From positions 20,206,501 through 20,270,500 of the forward strand of contig CP141146.1 in assembly GCA_035235625.1 (NCBI GenBank): DNA of 64,000 nt. Direction: 5' to 3'. Numbering within the stretch: position 1 is the first letter of the stretch; each line of letters begins with the position of its first letter. Shown piece after piece: positions 12,837 through 24,322 of this stretch. A program made the position numbers and the translations under genes. The notes beneath the pieces were generated by a model. It did no database searches, was not told the DNA's origin, and worked only from the letters and a program-made list of their open reading frames with translations. Origin of the DNA: Saururus chinensis. Lineage: Eukaryota > Streptophyta > Magnoliopsida > Piperales > Saururaceae.

Positions 12837-14232
12837 TGTTACACCTAAACTTTTGATTAATTAATTTAAGCTAAAGTTTAGGGTTATATTACTTATAAGT
12901 ACAGAAGTGGATGTAGTCTTTCAAGGTTGAATCTATAAGGATTGCCTTTATGTGACTGTTACAATGATTAAAAAATAAGAGGAAAGAAAAATTAAGAAGG
13001 AAAATAGAAGAGTGTTGAGGCAATGAATGTGCTAAGATGAAATTAAATAATATAAAATACTAAGACATTAAGGATCATTGCAAAATGTAGTGATGTTTTT
13101 CATGTGTCATGTTATCTTAGATAGAATAAAACGAAGATTCTATCAATTTGGAAGATATGAATATTAAAAGCAAAACAAAGATAGGTAGTACTTTGGATTG
13201 ATGAAGGATAAAAAAAATTTTTCTTCGTGAGTTTTATATATCAAAACTACAAAAGATAAAGAAGGAAAACCTTCAAGCATCTTATATATTAACATCACAA
13301 AGAAACAAGAAGAATAATATTAGATGATCATCACTTCAAAAACCAATACTTACTTCATACTATTGATAAAACATAAATAAAACTTCATTAGATTGTTATA
13401 AATTACCTCTAGTCTTAGCTAGAGGGCTTAACAATTCATTACAATAAAACTTAAATACAAAAGAAGAGAAGAAAAATAGGAGAATAGAACTCCAAAGAGG
13501 AGGAGATGATGCCTCTTCCACATTCACCCCTCTTTTTATAGGAGTAAAAGGGGTTGTTTCCAATAGGAAGGTTCAATCATATCCCTTGATTTCTTTCTAA
13601 TTAATTGCTTAATTATTTATTTCTTTGGCAATTATTAAATTCTAAATTAATCAAATAAATTAAAGATTTATTTAAAAAATAAGTATCCTTTAGTTTTCCT
13701 ATAGTTATCTAATTAGCCTCATTATCTTTCCTTATGTATATCAATCACAATCGTTGAAAAGATCCTCCATGTGATTGCCTTAGCCCTTTAGTTACCCTTT
13801 GCATTTCATATTTGACCCAATATATTGAGAATTATGAATTTTGGCCTGACCTAATGATTGTATCAATGGATGTCTTCTTTTAAATGCCACCAGAATCATA
13901 GCTAACCGAATTTAATATAGAAAGTTATGATAGAAATACTAAGTCTGTGTAAATCGGTCCAAATCAACTTCTTCCCGAATTTGGTTCTCTTGATGCAAAT
14001 CTTAAATCTAATAGGTCCACGTAGTTGTATTTGATCATTCTATGCATGTTTATACTATTAAGAGCTAATTCTTGACCCTTGAATAACTTTAGGTAGTTGG
14101 GCTTCCTTCCTCTTCGAGTAGGATCCTATCGAAACCCATTTAGATATGTAAACACAACGGAAGTTCAACTCACCTAATTAATATATAAATAACCTAAATG
14201 AGTAATGAATTGACACAAATAGAATTGCATTA
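12837..14232 (-). repeat. Athila 5' LTR (right copy)
   Basis: The plus strand starts tgttacaccta and ends ttgcatta immediately before the target duplication gcaac. Relative to the left LTR it lacks roughly 40 bases near its outer end. The many substitutions between the two LTRs imply an old insertion. Confidence 0.9.
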
Positions 14233-14237
14233 GCAAC

Positions 14238-14847
14238 CTAAGGAAGACTTCCTTGTCCCATCAACTTGCGATCTAAAGTTCTTTAAGACATCTTTTCTAA
14301 TCCAACTTAGATGAGTTTTCTTCCTATTTTCTTGAGTAACGTTCTTTGTTGTAGAGTTTAGTGTGCGCTTTCCAATCAATGCACCTTTGTCTTGAGGTTT
14401 CTTATGATGCAAATTTACTTCTTTCCTCTTCGTAGGTAAATTATTCAAGTATGAATCATCATAACTTTCCTTAGTTTTATATTTGTTCATAATACATTGA
14501 TTAAGGTGATTTATGTTGTGTTTCATAATATGAATTTGTCTAATTAATTACTTATGATTATCACCCTTTTGATATCTTTTCCTATATTAGACTTTGGACT
14601 TTAATTCTTAGGAGGATTCTTAGGTTTTGACATATTGTCAACATATGGAACCACCTTCTTAGTGTGCATGAGTTCTTTAGCTTTGACAAACTTAGTGTCA
14701 CCATTAAAACTAATAGAATTAGTCTCCCTAGTTATCATTTATCACTACTATCTTATCCTATGTACAAAATTTTATCCAACTTCTCTTGTTCTAAAGTAAA
14801 AGATTTAATTTTTCTTGAGAAATTTGCAATTCACTCCCTAGATCCTC
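14238..14847 (-). pseudogene. Decayed coding remnant of the host Copia element
   Basis: The minus strand contains a lysine-rich frame (14230-14526, with RKSSLGC at its end) and further broken frames with KFVKAKELMHTKKV. The segment is contiguous with 4371 before Athila inserted and with 18424 before element A inserted. It therefore lies inside the minus-strand Copia element whose LTR is at 18860-23878. I assign it to the gag/pol junction region with low confidence because no diagnostic zinc knuckle or protease motif is intact. Confidence 0.4.
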
Positions 14848-15207
14848 TATAATATCCCGAATTTTTCTAACTTTCGAAAATTAAATACTTGAAAAATAGG
14901 GTATTTGACCTTTTGACCTTCTTAATAGAATTTGCAGCTAAAACATATGTGGTTAGAAAGTATACATACAGAGCTTCGAAACATCATGAATAACACACAA
15001 ATAGGAGTTCACATGAGGGAAATACAACTGTTCGAAGTTGAACATATCGTATAGGGCCTGTTTACCCGATTTAAATGTGTGTTTGAGCCGTTTAGATTAT
15101 TTTACGAGCCCGATTGATTATAATTCCAAAATTTATTTGGTAGAAGCCTAATTAGGTAGGGGATTGACACAACTTTTAGGGGGACTATGAACCCTAAACC
15201 CTGTGCT

Positions 15208-15214
15208 TATAAAA
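15208..15214 (+). promoter_or_regulatory. TATA box of element A
   Basis: The sequence tataaaa follows 'accctaaaccctgtgct' and lies about 50 bp upstream of the captured tetraspanin frame. Element B has tataaaa in the corresponding position on the other strand (22244-22254). This supports an element promoter that could drive cargo expression. Confidence 0.6.
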
Positions 15215-15257
15215 AACTTCTTAGGGCACAATTAAGGGGGATGGACTCTGGAAGAGG

Positions 15258-15824
15258 ATGCAGAAACAAGACGGAAGAGAAGAGAGTCTAGATGTTCGTG
15301 TTGAAGAAGCATATGTTTCCGGTAACAATTTGATCGGTATCCTCGACTTCATGACCAGCGTGCCGTCCATTCCCATCCTTGGTGCAGGGATACGGCTCAG
15401 CAACCGCGCCAGCACCTACTGCGAAGAGTTTTTGGAGAAGCCCATTATTGTGCTCAGCGTCTTCCGGCTCGCCGTCTCCCTCGCCGGACTCGTGGGCGAC
15501 TGCTGCCGCGTCTCATGGCTCCTTCGGTTCTACCTCCTCGTCTTTTGCTTCACAGTCTTCGCCTTTGTCGTCACCAAGAAGGGCACCGGCAAAGTCATAT
15601 CTGGCAGGGGCGATAAGGTATACTGCCTCGGCGATTTCTCTAATTGGCTTCACAAGTGGGTTGACAACGGTGGGAACAGGCGCGAGATCAAGAGCTGCGT
15701 TCAGGACGGTAAGGGCTTCAAGAGCCTGGAGGACTCTAACCTCCCACAGTTCGAATTTTACAACCAGAACTTGTCTCTGATCAAGTTTTTCATGAAGTCC
15801 AATAAACCGCTTACGAAGATCTAG
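15258..15824 (+). pseudogene. Captured tetraspanin gene fragment (TET8-like), no introns
   Basis: A 188-codon open frame carries an unmistakable plant tetraspanin N-terminal half from about residue 21: NNLIGILDFMTSVPSIPILG (first membrane segment), then GAGIRLSNRASTYCEEFLEKP (small outer loop), SLAGLVGDCCRVSWLLRFYL (second segment) and FCFTVFAFVVT (third, apparently shortened). The start of the large outer loop follows, with GRGDKVYCLGDFSNWL and KSCVQD. Tetraspanins organise plasma-membrane microdomains. The family's GCCK motif, the rest of the large loop and the fourth membrane segment are absent. The first 20 residues are not tetraspanin-like and come from the element leader. It lies inside element A just behind its TATA box, so I read it as transduplicated. 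It may be transcribed but is unlikely to make a working tetraspanin. Confidence 0.8.
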
Positions 15825-15829
15825 CAGAA

Positions 15830-16170
15830 TCACAGGATGAAATGCTTGTGGGTTTAATCACGAGCGGATCATCTTCCATGGATCCCACTTTCAGATGCTA
15901 GTGGATGTATTTTGTGATTCAACAGCCACCAACACTTTAACTACAGAAGGATATGTGCAAGAGGATATTGCAATTGAACAAGAACAAGCTTTCAACCGGA
16001 GCTCGCCACAACTTCACCTCAGATTCCTTTTGTGGTTGGAACTGGGAACAGTGAGATGTGGGGAAGAGTTAAGTTGTCAAACACTTCAAGAGATTTCTAC
16101 GGATATATAAAAAACCAACTAAGATCGTGGATGGCCACTAGAATCCTTTGAAGGTAAGCTTTTCATTTTT
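15830..16170 (+). other. Second possible captured coding segment, unidentified
   Basis: Downstream of the tetraspanin stop is a further stretch absent from element B. One frame (15895-16110) is open for 71 codons. In another frame an open stretch with FVVGTGNSEMWGRVKLSN and YGYIKNQLRSWMA runs from about 16020 to a stop near 16145 and is followed by 'gaaggtaag', which resembles an exon end with a splice donor. I do not recognise the protein. It could be part of the same cargo from another host gene, or chance. Confidence 0.35.
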
Positions 16171-16171
16171 T

Positions 16172-18423
16172 AACGAAGAACAGAGCATCTGAATGCTCTA
16201 TTTTCGCAGCCAGAAGGTTGAAGATGATGGTTCAGTTTTATGGGCCGGATTATTTAAATCTGGTTAGGTCCGGTTTAATAAAACAAATACATATATTATA
16301 TCGACTGAACTAGGTCTAGTTCAGTAGGAGAAAATAGTCAGAAAAATGTGACACAATTTACAAATTACCCTGGGAGTATGTATAGTGTCCTGACCAAATT
16401 TTAGACCCGAAAAAATCTCAGAGTCTCTTAAATGACCAATTTACTCTTGGGAGTTGAATTGTAAATAATAATTATTGATCAGACTTAAGGGCTCCGGTTC
16501 AGGGGCCTAAGAGTATATTTAAAAATTGATAAAAATCTTTGAGAAAAATCCCAATAATTAGATAATTGACTATTCTACCCCTAAGATTAAGGTAAGATGG
16601 TTAATTGAATCAGGGTTAATTAAAGGGGTTTACGACCCTATTAAATGGCAAGAAAATTACCTCGGGTTAACAATGTCAAGGTGTACCCCTAGGATTAGTT
16701 TTAAACCCATCAAGGTTCATTGAAACACCGAACCAAAAGATAGAAATACCTCTGTGCAGATAGGCTCGTATTCGTGTGAATGGAATTAATGGGCCATTTT
16801 GATACTAAAACCTTTTGAGAGATTAACGACTGGCCTGGGAGTAGAGAGGACCTTATCTAATATTAAATAATTACTTTAATGCCCTTATGTGCATTATGAA
16901 CTGTTTTTATAAAAACTTGATCAGTTAACCCAAGGAGGGTTAGGGTGCGTGAGCTCGAATAATTCTAATATCATTATTGAATTTGACTATTGATATTATG
17001 ATCTGCTTGGATCTGTGTGGTTCTGATTGTTTATGTTGTTTATTGTTTCGATATGTGCTATTAGTGTTGTGATAGTAACTTATCACCAGTTGATTATTGA
17101 AAGATTAATTGATGGGGTGGATAGCTTTAGATTGGGCGAGAAAACCTAATCAAGATAAAGACTAAAATACCTCAGAGGGGTCTGGGACTAGTTCATAGAG
17201 TAAACAAAGCCTTTGACCTAACATTTTGCCTTAGTTGATGAACCAATGACAGTTTCGAGTTTTAAACCCTAGTCTAGAAGGGACTAATAGGGTTTGGATT
17301 AGTCATTCGAAATCCTAGCTTAATGATGAGCAAGATAGGGTTCAAAATGGCTTCTTGAGTTTTAGCTCTATTGAGGAGTTGCTAATTTGACAGCGTAGTT
17401 GCATCTCCCCATTAGAGGGAGCTCTGTGTGAGCTGGGCTTACGATAGATCTATTGAGGTTCTTTTAGTGTACACGATTTTGGATTAGCTGACATTCCTGT
17501 TTGGTTGGCTTTTCCTGCCACTTCTGTTCAGGTGCAGTTGTGGGCCATGCCCTTCCACTCTGGTCAGGTCCTTCATGGGCTAGGAGGGGTGATGGTATTT
17601 CCTAGTGGATTCTAGGGGCCTCGTTGATTCCAAGGCATTTCGTTATCATTTGTCACTTAGGTTGACATCTGATAAGTCTGTCTGTCATTGGGATTAGACG
17701 GGGATATTAATTATCGAACAATAGCTTGAGAGATAATTAATAACATTGATTAATATTGTTTGTTTAATTAGAACAAGTGGAACGATTAAAGGACTTGCAT
17801 AAAATGTAGGATGCTTTAAAATACTTAAGCATTGCATGTGTAATGCTATGCTTCTTAGTATAGTGTAGTATTAAGCAAAACTATGTCTGGATCTAATCTT
17901 GTTGGAAACATTGGAAATGTTGTCTGATGAGTACGTAGGCAACTAATATTGGGTGATGTTGCCTCGATCCGAAAAACATTAAATTTTACTTTTGTTCTTC
18001 TGAAACGCTCTTCTAAGGGGAGGAGATGTTTTGTTGCCTGTTTGGTCTTGTTTGCTTATAGGTTCTTTAGATAGGGACATTACGAGATCAGGACATTGGT
18101 GGGCATTTGAGGACGACATTGCACTAGTGGGACCCAATCTCTTACTTTTGCAATTGTGATTATTGGCGTGAGAGCCAACTTTACTTGGTTATTTATTTTT
18201 GGACAAATGACATACTTGTTCTTAGAGGGTTAACCTGCTATTTCTAGAATTTGACACTTGTAATAATATCATATGTTTTGATATTTCATATTTGTGAACC
18301 CCAATTATCATGACCTAGATATTTAATCGGATGATTTATTTTGTGTTTAAGAAAGAAAAAAAATTATCGTGATTTATTGTGTGTCCTTTATTTAAAAAGA
18401 GTTTAAAAATTCGGGTCATGACA
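16172..18423 (+). other. Conserved distal part of element A, non-coding
   Basis: There is no long open frame. Homology to element B (inverted) begins around 16400. Shared blocks include 'ggttaattaaaggggttta' and 'gaaacattggaaatgttgtc', and the terminal aattcggg block. It is probably LTR-type regulatory and untranslated sequence. Confidence 0.6.
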
Positions 18424-18859
18424 TCCTCAATCTTCTTTAAATAATCCTTATTTGTCTCTACTCATTTATGATCTTCATTCTCTAAGAATTTTATTTTGTC
18501 TAGAATATTACTTTTCTCATATTTGAAGGTATTAACTTCTTCATTCGTAGACACAATCCTCTAAAAATCTAGATTTTCTCCTCTCTTTCTAAAGTTACTC
18601 TTCAAAGTTTGAACCTCTTTCTCTAGCTCTTCTTTTTTTTAGCCAATTGAGTTTTTGTAATAGAAATAAATTCAATTGTCTTTGTATTAGCTTTGACAAT
18701 TTTCTCTAACTCTTTCTTACACTTTTTATGTGATTTAATGACTTGTCTAAAAAGATTTTAAAAATCTAAATCCTCAATATCACTAGAAGAATAAGAACTA
18801 AACATGAGGAAATAAATAAGATAATAATCCACTATCCTGTCAAATCATGTTGATATCAT
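18424..18859 (-). pseudogene. Copia gag remnant with coiled-coil composition
   Basis: The minus strand reads from MFSSYSSSDIEDLDF near 18805 through a K/E-rich stretch, KKCKKELEKIVKANTKTIEF and TQLAKKKEELEKEVQTLK, to NILDKIKFLENEDHK, with at least three stops. Long heptad-like K/E/L stretches are typical of the extended Gag of SIRE-like Copia elements. It lies directly inside the LTR and primer site of the element, where gag is expected, and was cut off from 14847 by the insertion of element A. Confidence 0.55.
18846..18859 (-). other. Degraded Copia primer binding site
   Basis: The minus strand reads atgatatcaacatg next to the LTR end at 18860. This resembles the initiator-Met primer site TGGTATCA... 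used by Copia elements, with changes at several positions. It supports the minus orientation of this element. Confidence 0.4.
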
Positions 18860-18957
18860 TGAGAAAAATCAATTTTTTAATAATTAATCCTTAGTCACAA
18901 CTCATGAGTTTAATATCTGTCTATAAGAGTATAACAGATAACTAGATTGCCCCTAGT

Positions 18958-21900
18958 CGAATTGTCACGACCCGGATTTTTAAAACCATTTTCAAATAGC
19001 ACGAACGGTAAATAGTGAGAATTTTTTTTTCTTAAATACAAAACAAACCCTTCGATTAAATATCTAGGTCATGATAACTGTGGTTCACAAATTCAGATAT
19101 CAAATTATATGTTATTATTTAACGTCTGAAAATTTATAAGGAACAACTCATCTATCTAAGTACAAGTCCATCACCCGTCTAAAAATAAATAACAAGTTGA
19201 CTCTCACGCTAAATGTACACTTACGTACTGGAGTTGTAGAAATAATAAACTTCATCATGTGCTCGCCTGTCTTAATCTCACTTATCAACGTTTGGAAAAT
19301 ATGCAATCAACAAAACCAAACAACCACAACAACAACAATGGAACCTCTCTGCCTTCAGGAGAAGAGCTTCTAAAGAACAAAAGGTTTAATTAATATCTTT
19401 CGGATCAGGCCAACATCACCCGATGTTAGTTGCCTACATACTCATTCGACAACATCTCCAATGTTTCCAACAAGATCGGATCTAAACGTAGTTCTGCCTA
19501 GAAACTACTCTATCCTAAGAAGCATAGCATCCCGCATGTAATGCTTTGGTATTTTTAACCAACCTACATTTTAGTAAGTCCTTTAATCGTTTCACTTGTC
19601 TAATTAACAAAGAATATTAAATAATGTTATTAGTTATCTCACATCCCTTGTTCGATAATTAATATTATAAAATCTGCAACTCAGAGATGATTCGCCCTTC
19701 GAGAAATCTTCAAACAAAAGACTCCAATCTTAGAGTAGACTGCTTAATAACAGCTTAACCTAAATCCCCAGGGCTCTCAATAGCTTGCCACGAATCTAAA
19801 AAAGAGGATCCCAATTGTGCCCATGCACACAGATTGGCAAGAAACACAAGCCTTCTATGATGCTCATGTAACTCTGCTTTTCGTACATACTAAATAGTCA
19901 TGGGAAGACCTTTGGGAGACCTGCGGTAAAGACCCTCTGGTCAATACCCAAACCATCGTGGTGATAAAGAAGCATATCGTATTCTCCACCATCCCAACTT
20001 TGGGAGAAAATATCTTATAAGACATTACTAATGTATCCATAGAAGCCTCAGGTCCTTATGACCATTAACTCCCCCAAACATCTAAAACTTAGACTAGATT
20101 AATTCCATCTGGTCAAGTATCCACTCAACCATTTGAGTCCTTTTCACCTTGTGAATCAGCCCAATAAATAGCTCATCCACTGAGCTATGACTCAGAGAAC
20201 ATCCCAAAATCACCATCGATTCATTAACCAAGGTAAAATCTATGTCAAGGCCCCGTTCACTCCATGAACATGTCCCCACCCTAAAGAAGGTATTAAAGTC
20301 ATTATCTTGATTAGGAGTTCTCTCCACAAACCAATAACCAATATCTCTTGATTAGTCTTTGTTAACCTTACATTACTGATGTAAATTAATGCATAAATAA
20401 CAAAAACATGCAGTAGATTAAGCAACATAAATAACATGCAAACATACAAGTGTATAAATAATAATGAAGGCCCATTGTACTCATTTGTAGGGCTAGGGCT
20501 TAGCGAATTCAAGCCCAAGAGTGTAGATAACTCTAACGTATCACATGAGTTACATATATAACACTCTAGTTGATCGATGTACTCAATTGCAGTCACGTGT
20601 AATATGCTGTCTTAAACCTTGAGAATTAGGGTTCTCCCCCTTATTTCCTGTGACACTATGACCTGACAAGGTCTTCGTGTCACTTACTAGCCACACCCAT
20701 TCCTTTTGAAGCCATTCCACGTCACTATAGTGTACCCTAACGCTTAGTGGTTAGGTTATTAGTTTCGACAAAACGGAACATACTGCCCTTAAGGGCATTA
20801 GGATAATTCTACCACCTAGGGTATGGTACTCTCCCTTAGTTTATTTGGTCATCTCACTACCCTTTTATTTATTTTAAGTCATAATCCTCTCTGGAGGTTC
20901 CACTCTCAAGCTAACCCGCGATTCTATTCACACGAATGTGGGCAGGTCCAGTGAAAGGGGTATTGATGTCATTTGGTTTAAGACCTTATTGATATCCAAT
21001 GGGTCCAGAATTAGGCTCAAGGGCACTACTAGACTTCATGGACTCTGTGTAATTTTCCTAGCATGTGACGGTGTCGTGAACCCCTTTAACCGACCCACGT
21101 TGACTTAACGGTTTACGATTAACCCTAGGGGCAAGATAGTCAATTACCCACTCACTGGGATTTTTCCTCACTAAATTGATTATCTTATAATTAGGCTACA
21201 CATTAAACTCTCATTGAGAATTTTCCCAATTATTTTGATCAACTCATAGGCTCCTAAACCAGAGCCCCGAAGTCGGGTAAGTGGTTTACTGACTGTAATT
21301 TAACTATAAGGGGTAAAAGGGCCATTTTACAACATCTGGGATTTTTACCTCAGTTGAAACTTCGTCAGAATACTCCCACACCTCTTGGGGTCATTGAGTA
21401 TTTTTCTATAATGTTTTTTTTGACATATTTATCCTCATGAACCGAACCCGGTTCAAACCCCCTTCTCCCTTTTTCTCTTTTTTTTTTAAACATCAGACCC
21501 AAACTGGGTCTAAGAAAATCAGGTTTGGGTCGACGACCCACAACGCGGGTCATCTTCCCTTGTCCGGCCAGAGGCGGAAGGCCTCTGGCGGTGCCACCCC
21601 TGGCAACCACGGCCGGGCGGTGGGCTGGCGTCCACTAGATCGCCGCCTGGCGGCGATCACAATGGGCCTAGCCCCCGCCGTCGCCTGGTGGCTAGACGGG
21701 GCCAAAGTCGTTGTTTTTCTTTAATGTTCTCTTCTTTTACTGTGGGCAGCGGCAGAAGCCACCACGGCCATGGACGGCACGACCACGGGTAACATGCCCA
21801 TGGACGACACGGCCAAGGGCGGTGCGGCTGCGGCCCCCCCTTTTTTAAACTATGCGGCAACGACAGAAGCTGTCGCCGCCGAGACAACCGCCGCCAAGCA

Positions 21901-22648
21901 TCCCCGGCCAACATTTACCGAGAAGAAACCGAACCGGAGGTAGAATCTAGCCTATGGCCGGCTGGCGGCAGCAGAAAACACCAATTTACATGAACAGTGA
22001 TCTCAGCAATCATTGTTCATATAAATTATAGAAATCGATGTGCAGAAATATCTAGTCATTAACTTCTAATTTATTTAGAGAAACCCCTACTAATCTCGAT
22101 TCGAAATCCTACCTCAATCGCCGAGTTGTTGTTGATCCACCGCCGCCAACACTTCACCGGAGTCTCGCCAAAAAATTCCATTGCCACCTCTTCTTCCTTC
22201 ACTTTGCCGTCCAAAGCTCTCCTCCAAAAAGCCCTGATTAATTCTTTTTATAGGCATGGGATTAGGGCTCCTAATTCCATGAGAAATTCAGCCAAAACTC
22301 CCCTAATTAGGCCAGTTAATTGGGCTATTAAATTATAATCTTGGAACTGTAATTAATCGGGTCCACTAAACAACTTAAACGGTCCAATTGCACGTTTAAA
22401 TCGGGTAAACGGGCCCTATACGATATGTTCAACTTTGAACAATCATATCTCCCTCATCCGGACTCTGATTTATGCGTTCTTGGTGGCGCTTTGAAGCTCT
22501 TTCCGTCTATTTTCCATCAATATAGGATTCAACCACCACTTCCAACTGATGATCAATTTATTCCCACAAGAAGATCAAGGGGTCCCACACCCTAATTTCC
22601 CCGTGTACGACTTCGGGAATTTAGAAAATTCCCGGATGTTACACCAAT
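18958..22648 (-). mobile_element. Element B: relative of element A with different cargo
   Basis: The body 18963-22643 starts tgtcacgacccggattttt and ends cccggatgttaca on the plus strand. It is flanked by cgaat (18958-18962) and ccaat (22644-22648), a 5-bp duplication with one mismatch. Relative to element A it is inverted. About 18963-21300 matches A's distal part, and 22230-22643 matches A's first 380 bases with a TATA box at 22244-22254. No LTR pair, primer site or pol was seen. It inserted into a Copia LTR. Short frames within it (for example 20094-20596) show no domain. Confidence 0.78.
21540..22230 (-). other. GC-rich variable segment of element B
   Basis: This block has clearly higher GC content than its surroundings and is absent from element A, which has the tetraspanin cargo in the same position. 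On the element strand a leader with 'ggcggcggtggatcaac' is followed by 'gaggtaggattt', which resembles a splice donor, and then G/C-rich text with glycine- and proline-rich frames. I recognise no protein. It could be a captured host leader/first exon with intron, or ordinary LTR sequence that A has lost. Confidence 0.45.
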
Positions 22649-23878
22649 TATCTATGAAGATAAAGACTATGAGTTCTAGCCTCTTTGTACACATTTTTTA
22701 TACCTAGCAGAATCAAGTAAATATTCTCTCAAAACTCACTCATGATGTATCAATCATTCAATCCACACATGAAACACACAACAAATTAATGTGGAACACC
22801 CAAACTCGGGTAAAAACACATGGCAGTTCCACACCAGAACCAAATAAATGCACTACTAGCAAGCAAGATGATTTACATTGACACAAGCAAACCACTAAAC
22901 TTTGTTATGACTCTAACACAAACTCCTTTTGTTTAGATCTCCTCAAAGATGTTGTTGGTCTTCAAGCCTTCTCCCTCAAGCATTTAAAACTTCTTCTTTC
23001 TCCTTTCTTTGTCTTTGTCTTCTTCAAGCCTGCAACAAGCTCCTCTTGTTGTAATGACTTTGGCATCCTTTGAAAATCTTCAATCTCCCATCGAAGATTA
23101 ACTGCAACTCATCTTTGAAATCTATGTGTGATATCTATTCTTAGTGTTGGAAAAGCTTCAAGAATTCACCATTGATCTTGAACTCAAAGCTTTATGTGAA
23201 TCCTCTTTGAAAAATAATATACATAAGGTATAAACCTTTTTTCCCTAATCTCCTCTAGATTTTTCTCTCAAGAATTTCATGATTTCTTAACCCTTATATA
23301 GCTCATTAAGTATGTTTAGGTTTTTAAATTAAATAAGGAAAGAAATTGAAATCAAAATGACTTAATAAAGGTAGCATGTCCTTGAAGTGATTAATCCTTC
23401 CAAATAACAATTGATCGTTCATTGTTTATTTTGTGCATGATACTTCAAGTGATCAATTGATTAACGAAGGCGATCGATCAATAACTCTTGTCTTCATTTT
23501 ACACAACGTGAAATCAAGTGTTAATCTTCATATTGTGCAATGATCGATCGTTCTGTCTATATTTTTACCATTGTGCACTTTTTAACTAAAAATCTTCTTA
23601 AACCTCTAAAATTACTTCTAAAACTTGTTCAAGTGATTTTGGTATGTGAATGTGATCTTAATAAGCTTAAAAAACCTTCAACATTCTTCAGTTTTCTTTC
23701 TTGATATATATAAAAACATGTCTGCTCATATTTTTCAAGTTTGTCAATTCCAAATCTGACTCAACCACAACAACATCTAATCTGATTCTAAGAATCAATA
23801 CATACATAAGGTTTCTAGACATAATTTTGACATAGAAATTAGCAAATAACCTTGGCATATGACTCATATGTTCTTACA

Positions 23879-24322
23879 TGACTCTCATTTCTTGTCCAAT
23901 ATTTTTTAGGTTTTATTTTTTGTGTGTATATGATTAAATGCAATACATTAAGAAGGAATTCTAGGATGGAGATAAAATTATTAAAGATTCTTTGTATTAC
24001 TTAGGATCTATGTTGTAAATTTCTGAGTTTATAATACAATGTATTACAATTTTTTGCTGAGGGGAGGGGGATTTCCCGTGGGGGAATTGTAAGGGTTAAT
24101 TGTGGTTGTATTAACAAATTTCATGACAAAAGCACATGATAATTGTATTTATGAGAATCCATTTTGTCAATTAGAATTCATAGGATTGTCTAAGTGATCA
24201 AAGTGAGCATTGAAGTTTGAAAACTTAAGTAATTTGAAGATTTAGAGAGTTAAAGCTCATGACAAGTCCTTTGTGTTTATTTTACCTAAAGTGCATGAAA
24301 TCCATCATATAGATGCTCTTGG
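23879..24322. other. Intergenic sequence, no gene seen
   Basis: AT-rich sequence between the Copia LTR end and the start of element C. No open frame or repeat structure was recognised. Confidence 0.5.

Larger units (their letters stand above)
4372..14237 (-). mobile_element. Athila-type Ty3/Gypsy LTR retrotransposon, full-length but dead
   Basis: The element body is 4377-14232, flanked by a perfect 5-bp target duplication gcaac at 4372-4376 and 14233-14237. It has two LTRs of about 1.4-1.45 kb, a tRNA-Asp-type primer site beside the right LTR and a G-rich polypurine tract beside the left LTR. Minus-strand gag, protease, reverse transcriptase, RNase H and integrase remnants follow in that order. 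That order and the near 10-kb size fit the Athila lineage. Every coding domain is interrupted by stops or frameshifts, so it cannot move by itself. No env-like reading frame is recognisable downstream of integrase. It sits inside an older Copia element. Confidence 0.92.
14843..18428 (+). mobile_element. Element A: 3.6-kb TG...CA element with captured gene cargo
   Basis: The body 14848-18423 is flanked by a perfect 5-bp duplication tcctc (14843-14847 and 18424-18428). It starts tataatatcccgaattttt (an altered TGTAACATCCC) and ends aattcgggtcatgaca. The 5-bp duplication and TG...CA ends are LTR-like. No internal direct repeats, primer site or pol were found, so it is either a very long solo LTR or a non-autonomous element. 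Its distal 2 kb (about 16400-18423) is homologous, inverted, to 18963-21300 (element B) and partly to element C at 24323-25430. The segment 15235-16215 is not shared with B and contains a tetraspanin fragment. Confidence 0.8.
18860..23878 (-). repeat. SIRE-like Copia 5' LTR, split by element B
   Basis: The LTR consists of 18860-18962 plus 22644-23878, about 1.34 kb in total, interrupted by element B. On the plus strand it runs from tgagaaaaatc to gttcttaca, giving TG...CA ends. The minus strand has a TATA-like segment in 'gctatataaggg' near 23300. Related fragments lie at 1090-1480 and 2045-3000. The non-coding stretch 22644-23240 holds the LTR leader with CT-rich text such as 'ccttctccctcaagc'. 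Confidence 0.6.

Noticed and set aside
15513..15833. Minus-strand frame opposite the tetraspanin fragment
   Set aside because: The plus strand carries a clear tetraspanin. The reverse frame has no motif.
18958..22648. Elements A and B as the two LTRs of one large inverted element
   Set aside because: They are inverted relative to each other, have different 5-bp duplications and different interiors, and lie in different parts of an older Copia element, so they are independent insertions.
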